64,000 nucleotides of DNA from positions 434,001 to 498,000 of the forward strand of contig SEBU01000003.1 of assembly GCA_004173475.1 (NCBI GenBank), read 5' to 3'. Each line of letters begins with the position of its first letter. The first letter of the stretch is position 1. Made by a program: the position numbers and the translations under genes. Shown here one piece after another: positions 25,716 through 35,027 of this stretch. Below the pieces are notes generated by a model. That model had not been told where the DNA came from. It ran no database searches and saw only the letters and a list, made by a program, of their open reading frames with translations. The stretch comes from Gammaproteobacteria bacterium. GTDB lineage: Bacteria; Pseudomonadota; Gammaproteobacteria; Pseudomonadales; Cellvibrionaceae.

Positions 25716-27173
25716 TTAATACAACCCACGCAGATAAAAACAGAAAGCAGTAAGCGATTGACGTAATGGATCAGTCAGGGGAATAGAAGTGTTGATGCAC
25801 AAACCATGGGAAACAATGGCTACTTGCGGAGTATCAACCGATGTAATAGATGGCCCGATTGAGTTTAATAAGGGCCAAAATAAATTAATTTTTTGCAGAA
25901 TATCCTCAGCACTAACCGCCTCGGGCAAGGGTAACCAATAGCTATAGCCGCCAGGCACATCTTTTAATTCCACGGCGTTACCCAACGCAGGTCTTAATAT
26001 TGCCAAGTACTCCTCGGCTCGGCTTTTTAGTAATTTACGAAACTTACGCAAATGCGGAACATGACTGCCTTGTGCAAGAAACTCAGCCAATACCAATTGC
26101 GATAATTCGTTAACGCTACTGGCGGAAGCACTCTTCAGATACTCAATTCGTTCGCGCCATTTGCCCGCAGCCAACCAACCTATCCGCAAACCAGGGGCCA
26201 GGGATTTGGAACAGGAGTTCACGTAAATTACATTGCCCTTCATATCAAACGATTTCAATGTAAGCGGGCGCGAGCCATCATGCTGTAGATCGCCGTACAC
26301 ATCATCCTCGATAATCGTCAACGCATATTTTTCCGCGAGCCTTATTAGGTGGCGCTTAGTAGTCAAGGGCATGAGCGCGCCAGACGGGAAATGATAATTT
26401 ACTACCAGCAACATGACACCGGGTGGATTATCAGCGTCCAAAACTCCTTCAAGTTCCGCGATAAAACTGGCTTGATCAACGTTACTGTTAATTTCAACCG
26501 GCACCAGTGAAAGCGTTTCGAGCAAACGGCTAAACAGTTCGCTGACCGGTGCTTGAACCAGCACACGATCACCCGCCTCGGTCGTGGCGCGCAGGGCAAG
26601 CAACAAAGCTTCTGTCGCGCCCTGGGTAACGATCAACTCGTCTTCTCTCAAGAAGCAACCATTCTCAGCGCTGCGACGAGCAAGCTCACCACGCAATTGC
26701 GGATGTCCATAACCGCGTGCCGGACGAGTCGGTAAAAACGGATGCCGACGAATAACGCTCCCCAACAAACTTTGCCAGCGTTGCCCCGGAAACAAATCTT
26801 CAGCGGGAGCCCAGTTGCGCAATACCGGAAATGTCTTCGACGTACTTTCAATTTTTTGCGCGATTGAGGTTGAATGAACAACATCTGATATTGCACGAGC
26901 CGCTTTCAGATTAGTTTTCGTATCGCTAGCTTGTGCTTGATTGGCTTTAGGTTTTACGAAATAGCCGGATTTATCGCGCGGCTCAATTAAGCCCTGCTGT
27001 TCTAGCGTACGCAATGCAGTCGTGACAGTTGCCAAGCTGAGCTGATGTTGTTGCATGAGCTCACGCACCGACGGCAAGCGCGCGTTAGGTGATAATTTCC
27101 CCGAACCTATTGCCAGCGAAAATTCATCAGCAAGCGCTTGATATTTGGTTTTATTCACAAACACTCCATTCAC
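25716..27173 (-). CDS. MocR-type (GntR-HTH plus aminotransferase fold) transcriptional regulator
   Basis: The 485-residue product has an N-terminal GntR winged helix-turn-helix (residues about 5-75: SVRELMQQHQLSLATVTTAL, LRTLEQQGLIEPRDKSGYFV) joined to a class-I aminotransferase-like domain. PLP-binding residues are visible: the Lys in NSCSKSLAPGLRIGW, Asp-Tyr-type cofactor contacts around IIEDDVYGDL, and VNYHFPSG. MocR proteins use PLP as effector or cofactor sensor and often regulate a nearby or divergent gene. A globin is divergent, and direct repeats lie just beyond its stop. Its target cannot be identified from sequence alone. Confidence 0.93.
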   Translation of the reverse strand: MNGVFVNKTKYQALADEFSLAIGSGKLSPNARLPSVRELMQQHQLSLATVTTALRTLEQQGLIEPRDKSGYFVKPKANQAQASDTKTNLKAARAISDVVHSTSIAQKIESTSKTFPVLRNWAPAEDLFPGQRWQSLLGSVIRRHPFLPTRPARGYGHPQLRGELARRSAENGCFLREDELIVTQGATEALLLALRATTEAGDRVLVQAPVSELFSRLLETLSLVPVEINSNVDQASFIAELEGVLDADNPPGVMLLVVNYHFPSGALMPLTTKRHLIRLAEKYALTIIEDDVYGDLQHDGSRPLTLKSFDMKGNVIYVNSCSKSLAPGLRIGWLAAGKWRERIEYLKSASASSVNELSQLVLAEFLAQGSHVPHLRKFRKLLKSRAEEYLAILRPALGNAVELKDVPGGYSYWLPLPEAVSAEDILQKINLFWPLLNSIGPSITSVDTPQVAIVSHGLCINTSIPLTDPLRQSLTAFCFYLRGLY

Positions 27174-27297
27174 ATCGAAGCCTGCAGCTCGAGTTCAGAG
27201 TCAAGCCAGCGAAACAAAATTGGGGAACTCATAAAGGCAATTAAACCGCTCCATTCTGAGCCCACGACGTAAAGATCGCTAGCAATTCATGGGGAAA

Positions 27298-27314
27298 TTG
27301 CAGGTATACTGCAA
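27298..27314 (+). promoter_or_regulatory. Inverted repeat over a -10 box upstream of the globin
   Basis: TTGCAG-GTATA-CTGCAA is a perfect 6-5-6 inverted repeat that overlaps a TATACT hexamer (27305-27310), about 55 bases before the globin start. No good -35 is seen. Such a position fits a repressor site. Whether the MocR protein or another factor binds is unknown. Confidence 0.4.
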
Positions 27315-27368
27315 AAAAATTAATACTGAGTAAAGCTCAAACCAAAGCCCGTAAGGATGAGTCCCTTC

Positions 27369-27860
27369 ATGACCAAAGCTCCCACATCACGTCCGCCTAC
27401 AAAAGCTCAGCTTACTGCAGCAGAAAAATGGTTGATGGATATTAACCCTGACGCAGCGGTGCTTATTGAATCCGGTTGGCGTGCTGCAATTGAAGCACCT
27501 GGAGATTTCGCTACTGATTTTTATCAAAATTTATTTGCGGCGGCGCCGGCAGTTATTGAATTATTTTCGGGCGATATGACCGAGCAGAAAGGCCGCCTGA
27601 CTCACACACTCGCTGAAACCGTGGTACTCATTCACAACCCGAAACATTTATTACTGCTACTGCGGGCGTCCGGTGTTCGCCATCAACACTACCAAGTTAA
27701 GCAGGCCTATTTTGGCGCTATGAGAAATATTTTGATAGATACTATTGCCCTTCGCGCAGGCGATTCCTTCACAGACGAACATCGCCGCGCATGGGAAGGT
27801 TTCTTTGATAACATGGCCACCGTAATGCAAGCTGGTATGGCAGCCGCAGCCAAAAGCTAA
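27369..27860 (+). CDS. Second globin-family protein
   Basis: The ATG at 27369 is preferred over 27357, because AAGGA lies about ten bases before it but immediately abuts the earlier ATG. The 163-residue product has a globin pattern: FYQNLFAAAPAVIELF with B10 Tyr at position 52, and SGVRHQHYQVKQAYF carrying the proximal His (His105), matching KRHVHYGVKPAHY of the other globin. An N-terminal Pro/Thr/Lys-rich extension and an Ala-rich tail are extra. It is a likely haem protein for O2 or NO. It is divergent from the MocR gene, with 195 bases between, and ends in a strong terminator. Confidence 0.8.
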   Translation: MTKAPTSRPPTKAQLTAAEKWLMDINPDAAVLIESGWRAAIEAPGDFATDFYQNLFAAAPAVIELFSGDMTEQKGRLTHTLAETVVLIHNPKHLLLLLRASGVRHQHYQVKQAYFGAMRNILIDTIALRAGDSFTDEHRRAWEGFFDNMATVMQAGMAAAAKS

Positions 27861-27880
27861 CTGAAGCTGCCTCAAAAAAA

Positions 27881-27914
27881 TGCACAACTACGAGAGTGGT
27901 TGTGCATTTTTTTT
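27881..27914 (+). terminator. Globin terminator
   Basis: TGCACAAC and GTTGTGCA form an 8-bp stem with a 10-base loop, followed by eight T, 20 bases after the globin stop. It is a strong intrinsic terminator. Confidence 0.93.
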
Positions 27915-28020
27915 GCCTGAAATTAAATTGCGACGGAAACCCGTAACGACGCGCTATGTTATCTAAATGTAACAATTCATAAATACAATTTAGGCGTCAC
28001 CCTACCCAAACGGTTTTATT

Positions 28021-28959
28021 ATGAGCGTTATAGATGCAGAACTCGTTCAACGAGTTCACAATGATTTTCTCGATAGCTACGATGAAGAGCTTGAGCTGGA
28101 ATTTGAGGACCGCATTTTTGAGCGAATCGGTGCGGTGGAATCTCTCGATGACGCGGGCGAATCAGAATATTATTCTGAAGAACGCAGAGAATATCGTCGA
28201 CTTTATTTTCGCGAGTTATTTCGTTTGCAAGGCGAGCTAGTAAAATTACAAGATTGGGTTGCAAGCACTGGTCACAAAGTTGTAGTGATTTTTGAGGGGC
28301 GCGACGCGGCGGGAAAAGGTGGGGTAATCAAACGTATTACTCAACGTCTCAATCCACGTATTTGTCGCGTTGCTGCCCTACCCGCACCGAACGAACGCGA
28401 GCGAACGCAATGGTATTTTCAACGTTATGTATCGCACTTACCCGCAGCAGGTGAAATAGTATTGTTCGACCGCAGCTGGTACAACCGCGCGGGTGTTGAA
28501 CGCGTGATGGGGTTTTGTAATGACCAACAATACGAAGAGTTTTTTCGTTCGGTACCTGACTTTGAACGCATGTTGGTTCGCTCAGGAATTCAAGTGATTA
28601 AATACTGGTTTTCAATTTCAGACGAAGAACAAAATTTACGCTTCCTGGGTAGAATTCACGATCCGCTAAAGCAATGGAAATTAAGCCCAATGGATTTAGA
28701 GTCGCGCAGGCGTTGGGAACTTTACACGAAAGCAAAAGAGGTGATGTTGGAGCGAACTCATATTGAAGAAGCACCGTGGTGGGTCGTTGAAGCGGTGGAT
28801 AAGAAAAAAGCACGACTAAATTGCATCCATCATTTACTTAACCAAATGCCTTACGAAGAAATCAAGCGGCCTATGATCGATTTACCGGAACGCGAATATC
28901 ACAAGGACTACGCAAGGCGCCCTGTGCCTGCGGAAATGTTTGTTCCTGACATCTACTAA
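28021..28959 (+). CDS. ppk2: Polyphosphate kinase 2
   Basis: This 312-residue PPK2-family enzyme transfers phosphate between polyphosphate and nucleotides. Walker A is GRDAAGKGG at 93-101, Walker B/lid LFDRSWYNRAGVERVMGF at 148-165, with the usual one-domain class I size and the DPLKQWKLSPMD signature later on. Class I enzymes typically phosphorylate NDP to NTP from polyphosphate. The N-terminal extension is acidic (DEELELEFED). The gene stands between the globin terminator and a methyltransferase with its own RBS. No ppk1 or ppx is nearby. Confidence 0.93.
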   Translation: MSVIDAELVQRVHNDFLDSYDEELELEFEDRIFERIGAVESLDDAGESEYYSEERREYRRLYFRELFRLQGELVKLQDWVASTGHKVVVIFEGRDAAGKGGVIKRITQRLNPRICRVAALPAPNERERTQWYFQRYVSHLPAAGEIVLFDRSWYNRAGVERVMGFCNDQQYEEFFRSVPDFERMLVRSGIQVIKYWFSISDEEQNLRFLGRIHDPLKQWKLSPMDLESRRRWELYTKAKEVMLERTHIEEAPWWVVEAVDKKKARLNCIHHLLNQMPYEEIKRPMIDLPEREYHKDYARRPVPAEMFVPDIY

Positions 28960-29044
28960 TGTATTTGCATAAATATTGCATTACAACTATTAGCACGAAC
29001 TCTACTTTAACACTCATACACTCGATCTCAGCGAAGGATTTATT

Positions 29045-29674
29045 GTGCCTGAACTCATTGCTCCCCCTGAAAAAAATACACTCGGCGCTTACGGTGTATG
29101 GCTGTTCACAGAAAAACACGCAAAAATAAAACAGATCAAAAAACAAGTAACGCCAAGCGTACACGGTGACCGTCATTGGGATTCCAGTTATTTGCTCATG
29201 GATTATTTTACGCAAAATCCACCTGCAAAAAAAACATGTGTTTTAGATGTAGGTTGCGGCTGGGGTCCAACTTCAATTTTCTTTGCTAGTAAAGGCTGCA
29301 AAGTCACTGGCATGGATGTAGACGAAGACGTATTTGCTTTTCTTGATGCACAAGCTGAATTCAATGATGTAAAAGTTTCAAAGCTAACCTGCGCAATGAA
29401 GGACATGAAGAAAAACGATTTAGAAAACTTCGACATTATTGTAGGTGGCGATATTTGCTTTTGGGACGAACTTGCCGACGAATGGTTCGCTATGCTCAAA
29501 CGCGCATCGCAGGCAGGCGTTAAAAAAGTAGTTCTGGCTGATCCAGGGCGCAGCCCGTTTTTAACACTGATTGAAAAATGCGAAAAACGTTGGCCTACAG
29601 ATTTGTTAATGTGGTACGCATTGGAACCGAAAAAATTTGAAGGCAGTTTGATGGTGGTAAAACTTAATAAGTAA
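29045..29674 (+). CDS. Class I SAM-dependent methyltransferase
   Basis: The start is GTG at 29045 with AAGGA seven bases before it. The 209-residue product has motif I VLDVGCGWG at 66-74, an acidic end of strand 2 (VTGMDVDEDV), and IIVGGDICFWDE in the motif II/III region. It resembles the small lysine or nicotinamide-type methyltransferases (ETFB-KMT/Nnt1-like group), whose bacterial substrates are mostly unknown. It is cytosolic. It follows ppk2 by 85 bases and may be co-transcribed. Function beyond methyl transfer cannot be given. Confidence 0.8.
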   Translation: MPELIAPPEKNTLGAYGVWLFTEKHAKIKQIKKQVTPSVHGDRHWDSSYLLMDYFTQNPPAKKTCVLDVGCGWGPTSIFFASKGCKVTGMDVDEDVFAFLDAQAEFNDVKVSKLTCAMKDMKKNDLENFDIIVGGDICFWDELADEWFAMLKRASQAGVKKVVLADPGRSPFLTLIEKCEKRWPTDLLMWYALEPKKFEGSLMVVKLNK

Positions 29675-29815
29675 TTAGTCCGATACTTTATTATCAGTTA
29701 CTTCTTAATTGCGCAGATCGCTATAATTACGATCCTTAACTATTAGGATCGCCGCCTATTAAGTTAACCATTTATTAAGTTGTTGATGCGCACGGACGCG
29801 ATCATCTCGAAGCGA

Positions 29816-31255
29816 TTATAAAAGCCAATCTAATTTCATTGCTCGTTCAACTTCATCAGCCAAATCATTGAGTGCTTTTTCACGAACATCATTCAAGTTA
29901 TCGGTTTGTATATTTTCAATACCACACCATTGCAATAGCATTTTTGATGCTTCGGGTAAATCAAACAATCCATGTAAATAAGTTCCCAGTATTTGTCCAT
30001 CATCACTGATAGCACCGTCCGCTATCCCCGAATTAAAATAGACCGCCGGATTTTTGAGCGCGTCACCCTCGCTCACACCGCAGTGAATCTCATATCCGTT
30101 AACTTGCGTGATCTTGTCCCACAAGGTGCCGCATTGTTGTCTTAGGATTTTTTCAGGAAAGAGACGAGTATTCATCGAAAAGTAACCCAATCCTTTAACC
30201 TCAACTAATCGACTTTCAATTTCGTCGGGGTCAGAGATAACTTCTCCTAAAATCTGAAAGCCACCGCATATTCCTATAAGCTTACCGCCATAGCGTAAAT
30301 GTTTGGCTATAGCTTTGTCCCAACCTTGCTCACGCAAAAATTGCAGATCAGCACATACATTTTTACTGCCCGGAATAATAATAAGGTCGCATGCAGGAAT
30401 ATTATGTTCCGGTCCGACCCAAGTGAATTCAACGTCAGTATTAAAGCGTAGCGAATCAAAATCATTATGATTAGAAATTCTTGGCAACACTAATACCGAA
30501 ACTCGAATTTTTGCGTGAGGATTTTTTTGCGTGTGTTTTTCCAGCGCATCTTCTGCATCAAGTCGCAGCCCTTGCACATAAGGAACTACCCCCAACACCG
30601 GCTTGCCAGTTTTTTGATCAAGCCAATCAAGGCCAGATTGCAATAAATTAATATCACCCCGAAAACGGTTTATTACAAAACCTATCACCCGCTTCTGTTC
30701 CGATTCGCTTAACAAGTCCAAGGTGCCTACAATATGTGCGAACACACCACCGCGATCAATGTCCGCGATAATAATTACCGGGCAATCCACCGCTTCAGCA
30801 AAGCCCATATTGGCTATATCGCGGTCGCGTAGATTAATTTCTGCCGGGCTACCGGCGCCCTCAACAATAATGACATCATATTGATCTTTTAAACGATAGT
30901 ACGATTCCAGCACCGCAACCATCGCGTGAGATTTATAATCATGATAAACCGCGGCTTCCATACCGCTCACAGCTTTTCCGTGAATAATGATCTGTGCTTT
31001 GGTATCACTCGTGGGTTTAATCAATATTGGATTCATATCCGTATGAGGCTTTAAACCTGCAGCTTGCGCTTGCAACGCCTGAGCGCGCCCTATCTCGCCG
31101 CCATCTTCAGTCACTGCTGAATTTAAAGCCATATTTTGTGGCTTGAAGGGTGCGACCGACACACCGCGTCTTTTTAAAATCCGGCAAAGCGCCGCAACTA
31201 ATGTAGTTTTACCTGCATCTGATGTCGTGCCCTGAATCATGATTGTCATTGACAT
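29816..31255 (-). CDS. cobQ: Cobyric acid synthase
   Basis: This is a 479-residue amidotransferase that amidates positions b, d, e and g of adenosylcobyrinic a,c-diamide using glutamine and ATP. The N-terminal dethiobiotin-synthetase-like domain begins [20 protein letters not shown]. The C-terminal type-1 glutamine amidotransferase has its Cys in [13 protein letters not shown] and a His in YLHGLFD. It lacks a strong RBS. The gene is divergent from cobT across about 125 bases, with cobTSUC on the other side, so a shared control region is likely. It is a late step in de novo or cobyrinate-level B12 synthesis. Confidence 0.95.
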   Translation of the reverse strand: MSMTIMIQGTTSDAGKTTLVAALCRILKRRGVSVAPFKPQNMALNSAVTEDGGEIGRAQALQAQAAGLKPHTDMNPILIKPTSDTKAQIIIHGKAVSGMEAAVYHDYKSHAMVAVLESYYRLKDQYDVIIVEGAGSPAEINLRDRDIANMGFAEAVDCPVIIIADIDRGGVFAHIVGTLDLLSESEQKRVIGFVINRFRGDINLLQSGLDWLDQKTGKPVLGVVPYVQGLRLDAEDALEKHTQKNPHAKIRVSVLVLPRISNHNDFDSLRFNTDVEFTWVGPEHNIPACDLIIIPGSKNVCADLQFLREQGWDKAIAKHLRYGGKLIGICGGFQILGEVISDPDEIESRLVEVKGLGYFSMNTRLFPEKILRQQCGTLWDKITQVNGYEIHCGVSEGDALKNPAVYFNSGIADGAISDDGQILGTYLHGLFDLPEASKMLLQWCGIENIQTDNLNDVREKALNDLADEVERAMKLDWLL

Positions 31256-31380
31256 ATTTTTTTACGAAACCCGAATAATTCGTTAAACTCACTAATCTAA
31301 AAAATCGCATGGCTACATGCATCGTGACGTTCAAGCTTGCGATACCAAACTTTAGTCGGTCTATGATAACGGAAAAAAAT

Positions 31381-32418
31381 ATGCATCGCTTATGGGATAT
31401 TAAACCGCTTGATAAAAGCAACATTGTTTCTGTTACGAAAATCATTAATCAAAAAACAAAACCCCCTGGCGCATTGGGCGAGCTGGAAAATATCGCTACT
31501 AAAATTTCGCTCATTCAAAAATCCGAGAAAATTTCAATTAATGCCGCGATGATTATTTTCGCTGCAGACCATGGCATTTCAGACGAAGGCGTAAGCATCG
31601 CCGACAGTATGGTTACACAAAAAATGGTCCTGAATTTTTTAATCGGCGGTGCAGCGATTAATTGCTTCTGTCGAATTCAAAACTTGCCTTTTTTCGTAGT
31701 AGACGCTGGCATAAAGTATGAAATAAGCCCTCAACCCGCAGGCCTAATAAATCAACGCATTGCAGCTGGTACGAAGAACTTCTCCGTCGAACCCGCCATG
31801 AGCATGACAGAGGCGGAGCAATGTATACATTTGGGAGCTTCGCTCGCTGAAAAATTTATTGGTGAAGGCTTCAATACGCTTGCTTTTGGTGAAATGGGAA
31901 TTGGTAACTCCACCTCTGCCGCCGCGTTACTTGCAGCTATCACAAAAACGCCTATCGATGAATGCACCGGTAGAGGAACGGGGATTAGCGATGCGCAGCT
32001 TGAAAAGAAAAACAACCTCATCACGAATGCTTTATTACGTCTACCCAGCAAATCTAACTCGCCACTGGAGTTACTCAGCGAAATTGGCGGATTTGAAATT
32101 GGGCAAATGTGCGGCGCTATGCTTGCAACTGCACAAGCAGAAAAAATAATTCTTGTGGACGGATTTATTGCATCTGCCGCAGCGCTACTCGCAACACAGT
32201 TCAACCCGCATGCTTGCGAATATATGATATTCGCACACCAGTCACACGAAAAAGGCCACCAACTTTTATTGCAAACATTAGATGCCAAGCCTTTATTAAA
32301 TTTAGGTTTACGTTTAGGTGAAGGAACAGGCGCTGCCTTAGCGCTTCCCCTGCTTAAAGCAGCAGAGAGTTTCTACAACGATATGGCCAGCTTTAGCAAT
32401 GCGGGTATTGACCTGTGA
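31381..32418 (+). CDS. cobT: Nicotinate-nucleotide-dimethylbenzimidazole phosphoribosyltransferase
   Basis: This enzyme makes alpha-ribazole phosphate from DMB and nicotinate mononucleotide, the activated lower ligand. I use the ATG at 31381, with CGGA seven bases before it, giving 345 residues, the usual length; the ATGs at 31309 and 31363 add unsupported N-terminal residues. Motifs: KTKPPGALGELE near the N-terminus, AADHGISDEGVS, GEMGIGNSTSAAALL, and the catalytic Glu region RLGEGTGAALALPLL near the C-terminus. It overlaps cobS by one base (TGATG), so the two are translationally coupled in the cobT-cobS-cobU-cobC operon. Confidence 0.95.
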   Translation: MHRLWDIKPLDKSNIVSVTKIINQKTKPPGALGELENIATKISLIQKSEKISINAAMIIFAADHGISDEGVSIADSMVTQKMVLNFLIGGAAINCFCRIQNLPFFVVDAGIKYEISPQPAGLINQRIAAGTKNFSVEPAMSMTEAEQCIHLGASLAEKFIGEGFNTLAFGEMGIGNSTSAAALLAAITKTPIDECTGRGTGISDAQLEKKNNLITNALLRLPSKSNSPLELLSEIGGFEIGQMCGAMLATAQAEKIILVDGFIASAAALLATQFNPHACEYMIFAHQSHEKGHQLLLQTLDAKPLLNLGLRLGEGTGAALALPLLKAAESFYNDMASFSNAGIDL

Positions 32419-33179
32419 TGTTGCGAGCTATAAATCGCGAAGCTAATTTATTTTTTTTAGCACTGGGCTATTTCAGCCGTATTCCTATGCCGGGATGGGT
32501 GAACTACACCGCTGAAAATCTCAATCATGCCAGCCGTTATTTTACCCTTGTCGGTTGGCTCCTGGGCTGTATGGTAGTTGCTGTCTTTTATGTAAGCTCG
32601 CATTTTTTTTCCGAAGTTATCAGCATCTGGCTTTGCATGTTTGTAAGTCTTTTATTAACAGGTGCGTTTCACGAAGACGGTTTGGCCGATACCGCAGATG
32701 GCTTGGGCGGCGCGTTCACCCGCGAGAAAAAATTGACCATCATGAAGGACAGCCGTATCGGGACTTACGGTGCATGCGCGCTTGTGATGGCACTTGGTGG
32801 AAAGTTCATTTTATTGCAGGAATCTAACAATCTATTAATCGCGATACCTATCGCCTACGCATTGTCGCGCACCCTTGCCTGCTCCTTATTATTTACTATG
32901 GAGATTGTGAGTAATCCTCAAACAGAAAAAGCAAAACCACAAGCCAAAGCACAATCCCGACTCGATAAATTTGTTCTGTTATTTAGCTGCCTGCCGATTG
33001 TATTCTTACTCTCCGCAAAAGTTTTACTTTTCCTTTTGATAATGCTCATGTTTCTTCGTTGTATTTTCCAATATTTTTTTAACAAACAGCTTGGTGGAGT
33101 TACGGGAGATTGCCTTGGTGCAAGCCAGCAAATTACGGAGTTGTGTATCTATTTATTACTCATTGGACTAGACATTTGA
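32418..33179 (+). CDS. cobS: Adenosylcobinamide-GDP ribazoletransferase
   Basis: This is an integral-membrane enzyme joining adenosylcobinamide-GDP and alpha-ribazole (phosphate). The 253-residue product has several hydrophobic segments and the family motifs FFLALGYFSRIPMP at the N-terminus, GAFHEDGLADTADGLGG with its metal-binding acidic residues, and GGVTGDCLGASQQITEL at the C-terminus. The start is the ATG that overlaps the cobT stop; a GTG one codon upstream is possible. The next gene begins one base after its stop. Confidence 0.95.
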   Translation: MLRAINREANLFFLALGYFSRIPMPGWVNYTAENLNHASRYFTLVGWLLGCMVVAVFYVSSHFFSEVISIWLCMFVSLLLTGAFHEDGLADTADGLGGAFTREKKLTIMKDSRIGTYGACALVMALGGKFILLQESNNLLIAIPIAYALSRTLACSLLFTMEIVSNPQTEKAKPQAKAQSRLDKFVLLFSCLPIVFLLSAKVLLFLLIMLMFLRCIFQYFFNKQLGGVTGDCLGASQQITELCIYLLLIGLDI

Positions 33180-33180
33180 T

Positions 33181-33693
33181 ATGAGCGTATCACTTATTAT
33201 CGGCGGAGCACGCTCAGGAAAATCACGGTATGCCGAAGAGCTTGCGAGTCAGGATGGAGAAGCGGTTTGTTATGTTGCAACGGCGCTAGCATTTGATAAA
33301 GAAATGGAAGAGCGCATTCTTCATCATCAGGCGCGTCGCCCAGCACAATGGACCCTACATGAATGTCCTCTAGCGCTTCCGCAATTATTAAGCGTTGAGG
33401 CAAAAAAAGAACAAACGATATTGGTTGATTGCTTGACCATGTGGGTTAACAATCAAATTTACGAAAATCCTACCCAAGACTTTTCGCAGTTATTTTTATC
33501 TCTCTCAGATAGCGTTGTAGATGCTAAAGCTCATGTTATTTTTGTCGCTAATGAAGTAGGCTTGGGAATTATTCCGCTCGGTGAAATTACCCGGCAGTTT
33601 GTTGACGAAGCTGGTCGCCTAAACCAGCAAATAGCAAAACTAGCGGATAAGGTTAGGTTCATGGTCGCGGGCTTGCCTCTCGCACTTAAATAA
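33181..33693 (+). CDS. cobU: Bifunctional adenosylcobinamide kinase/guanylyltransferase
   Basis: This 170-residue enzyme phosphorylates adenosylcobinamide and transfers GMP to it. The P-loop is GGARSGKSRYAE at 8-19, the guanylylated His region RILHHQARRP is at about 44-53, and the C-terminal part shows VANEVGLGIIPLGEITRQFVD, all characteristic of CobU/CobP. It starts one base after the cobS stop. Together with CobS, CobT and CobC it completes the nucleotide-loop assembly. Confidence 0.95.
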   Translation: MSVSLIIGGARSGKSRYAEELASQDGEAVCYVATALAFDKEMEERILHHQARRPAQWTLHECPLALPQLLSVEAKKEQTILVDCLTMWVNNQIYENPTQDFSQLFLSLSDSVVDAKAHVIFVANEVGLGIIPLGEITRQFVDEAGRLNQQIAKLADKVRFMVAGLPLALK

Positions 33694-33711
33694 ATTAACC
33701 GACAATCACAT

Positions 33712-34323
33712 ATGAATAATCGTCGCTTCAGCTTTATTCGTCATGGCAAAGTTAAGGGGCCGGCTGCGCTTTATGGAAAAACAGATATTGAAATGAATGC
33801 TCATGCGCAGCAGGATCTGCTGGTTAGTCTGGATCATCTGCACCACGAAAATGCCATCGATTATATTATTAGCTCACCGCTAAAGCGCTGCGCTTTAGTT
33901 GCGGAAGAATTTTCCAGGCATCATTTACTCCCGGTAGAAATGAATGCCGATTTACAAGAATGTGATTTTGGCGACTGGGACGGAAAAGATTTTAATTCGC
34001 TTAAAAGTGAATGGCCTGCACTGGAGGCTTTTTGGCAGTCACCGCTAAGCCAATCTCCACCTAATGGAGAAAACTTACAGAAATTTGCTGACCGAGTGCG
34101 TAATGCGTGGCGCGCAATTCAGGCGCAACAAACCTGCGAACACACATTAATCCTCTGCCACGGTGGAACTATTCGAATCGTTATCGCCGACATACTCGAT
34201 ATCCCTGTCTCGAGCGCTCTGTTCCAACAATTGCACATAGATCTTTGCTCCCACACTTATATTGAGATTGGCGATTACGCCGATGCAAAACCTGTGATTC
34301 GTTGGATTGGTACCGTACTTTAA
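33712..34323 (+). CDS. cobC: Alpha-ribazole phosphatase-like histidine phosphatase
   Basis: This 203-residue histidine-phosphatase protein carries FIRHGKV at 8-14 (catalytic RHG), a mid-chain ISSPLKRCALVAEEF, ECDFGDWDG, and the second His in ILCHGGTIRI. Family and operon position, last of cobTSUC, support dephosphorylation of alpha-ribazole 5'-phosphate or cobalamin 5'-phosphate. General phosphoglycerate-mutase-like phosphatases look similar, so the name rests partly on context. It converges on cobO with 14 bases between the stops. Confidence 0.88.
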   Translation: MNNRRFSFIRHGKVKGPAALYGKTDIEMNAHAQQDLLVSLDHLHHENAIDYIISSPLKRCALVAEEFSRHHLLPVEMNADLQECDFGDWDGKDFNSLKSEWPALEAFWQSPLSQSPPNGENLQKFADRVRNAWRAIQAQQTCEHTLILCHGGTIRIVIADILDIPVSSALFQQLHIDLCSHTYIEIGDYADAKPVIRWIGTVL

Positions 34324-34337
34324 AAATTAAAATTCAA

Positions 34338-34976
34338 TTACCACTCAATACCTTTCTGCGCTTTCACACCTTCATCAAAAGCATGTTTAATTGCTTTCAC
34401 TTCGCTAAAAGTATCTGCCAGGTCTTCCAAATATTTTTTAGCGCCACGACCAGTTATAATCACGTTTTGATTAATCGGACGATTTTTAATGGCTTCAACA
34501 ACTTTTTCTTTATCCAGATATTTGAAGTTAAGCATATAGGTTATTTCGTCCAACAAGACCAAATGAATTTCTGGATCACTAAATACGTGTTCGCACTCTG
34601 CCCAGACTTTTTCCGCCGCGGCTCTATCTAACTCAGCATTTTGAGTTTCCCAGGTAAAACCGGTGCCCATAACAAAATATTCAAGCTTGGCATTCTCGCC
34701 ACGAAAAAGACTTTCTGTTAAAAAGTTTTTCTCGCCGCACTCCCAAGTGCCTTTTATAAATTGCACAATCGCAACTTTGTATCCATGACCTAAACAGCGC
34801 AAAGCAGTACCAAAACCAGAACTACTTTTACCTTTCCCATCGCCTGTCAATACAATAACCACTCCACGTTCTTCGGTGGCCTTGGCAATTTTTGCGTCCA
34901 CAATTTCTTTGCGCTGTTGCATACGCTCTTGGTGACGTTGCGATTTTTCGTCAGTCATCACTTTTTCGTCGGGCAT
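34338..34976 (-). CDS. cobO: Cob(I)yrinic acid a,c-diamide adenosyltransferase
   Basis: This 212-residue CobA/CobO/BtuR-type ATP:corrinoid adenosyltransferase attaches the 5'-deoxyadenosyl group to reduced corrinoids. The P-loop variant LTGDGKGKSSSGFG lies at about 42-55, followed by QFIKGTWECGE and DEITYMLNFKYLD. The N-terminal region is rich in charged helix residues. GAGGA precedes the ATG at 34976 directly after a strong hairpin. It is downstream of btuB on the same strand, so the B12 riboswitch could control both. CobO both assimilates scavenged corrinoids and serves the de novo route. Confidence 0.95.
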   Translation of the reverse strand: MPDEKVMTDEKSQRHQERMQQRKEIVDAKIAKATEERGVVIVLTGDGKGKSSSGFGTALRCLGHGYKVAIVQFIKGTWECGEKNFLTESLFRGENAKLEYFVMGTGFTWETQNAELDRAAAEKVWAECEHVFSDPEIHLVLLDEITYMLNFKYLDKEKVVEAIKNRPINQNVIITGRGAKKYLEDLADTFSEVKAIKHAFDEGVKAQKGIEW

Positions 34977-34993
34977 AAAAAATCCTCAAAAAT

Positions 34994-35013
34994 CTGGGTG
35001 GAAATCCACCCAG
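34994..35013 (-). terminator. Hairpin between btuB and cobO
   Basis: On the minus strand CTGGGTGGA-TT-TCCACCCAG is a perfect 9-bp stem followed by ATTTTTG, 14 bases after the btuB stop. The cobO RBS (GAGGA) starts within ten bases of the stem. It may be a leaky terminator that lowers cobO expression relative to btuB or an mRNA-stabilising end for btuB. Confidence 0.65.
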
Positions 35014-35027
35014 TTTAAACCATAAAC

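Noticed and set aside
31256-31380. Cobalamin riboswitch between cobQ and cobT
   Set aside because: Only 125 bases, and none of the conserved riboswitch core or the B12 box is present on either strand.
31752-32288. Minus-strand ORF of 178 codons
   Set aside because: Antisense to cobT, which has full family motifs.
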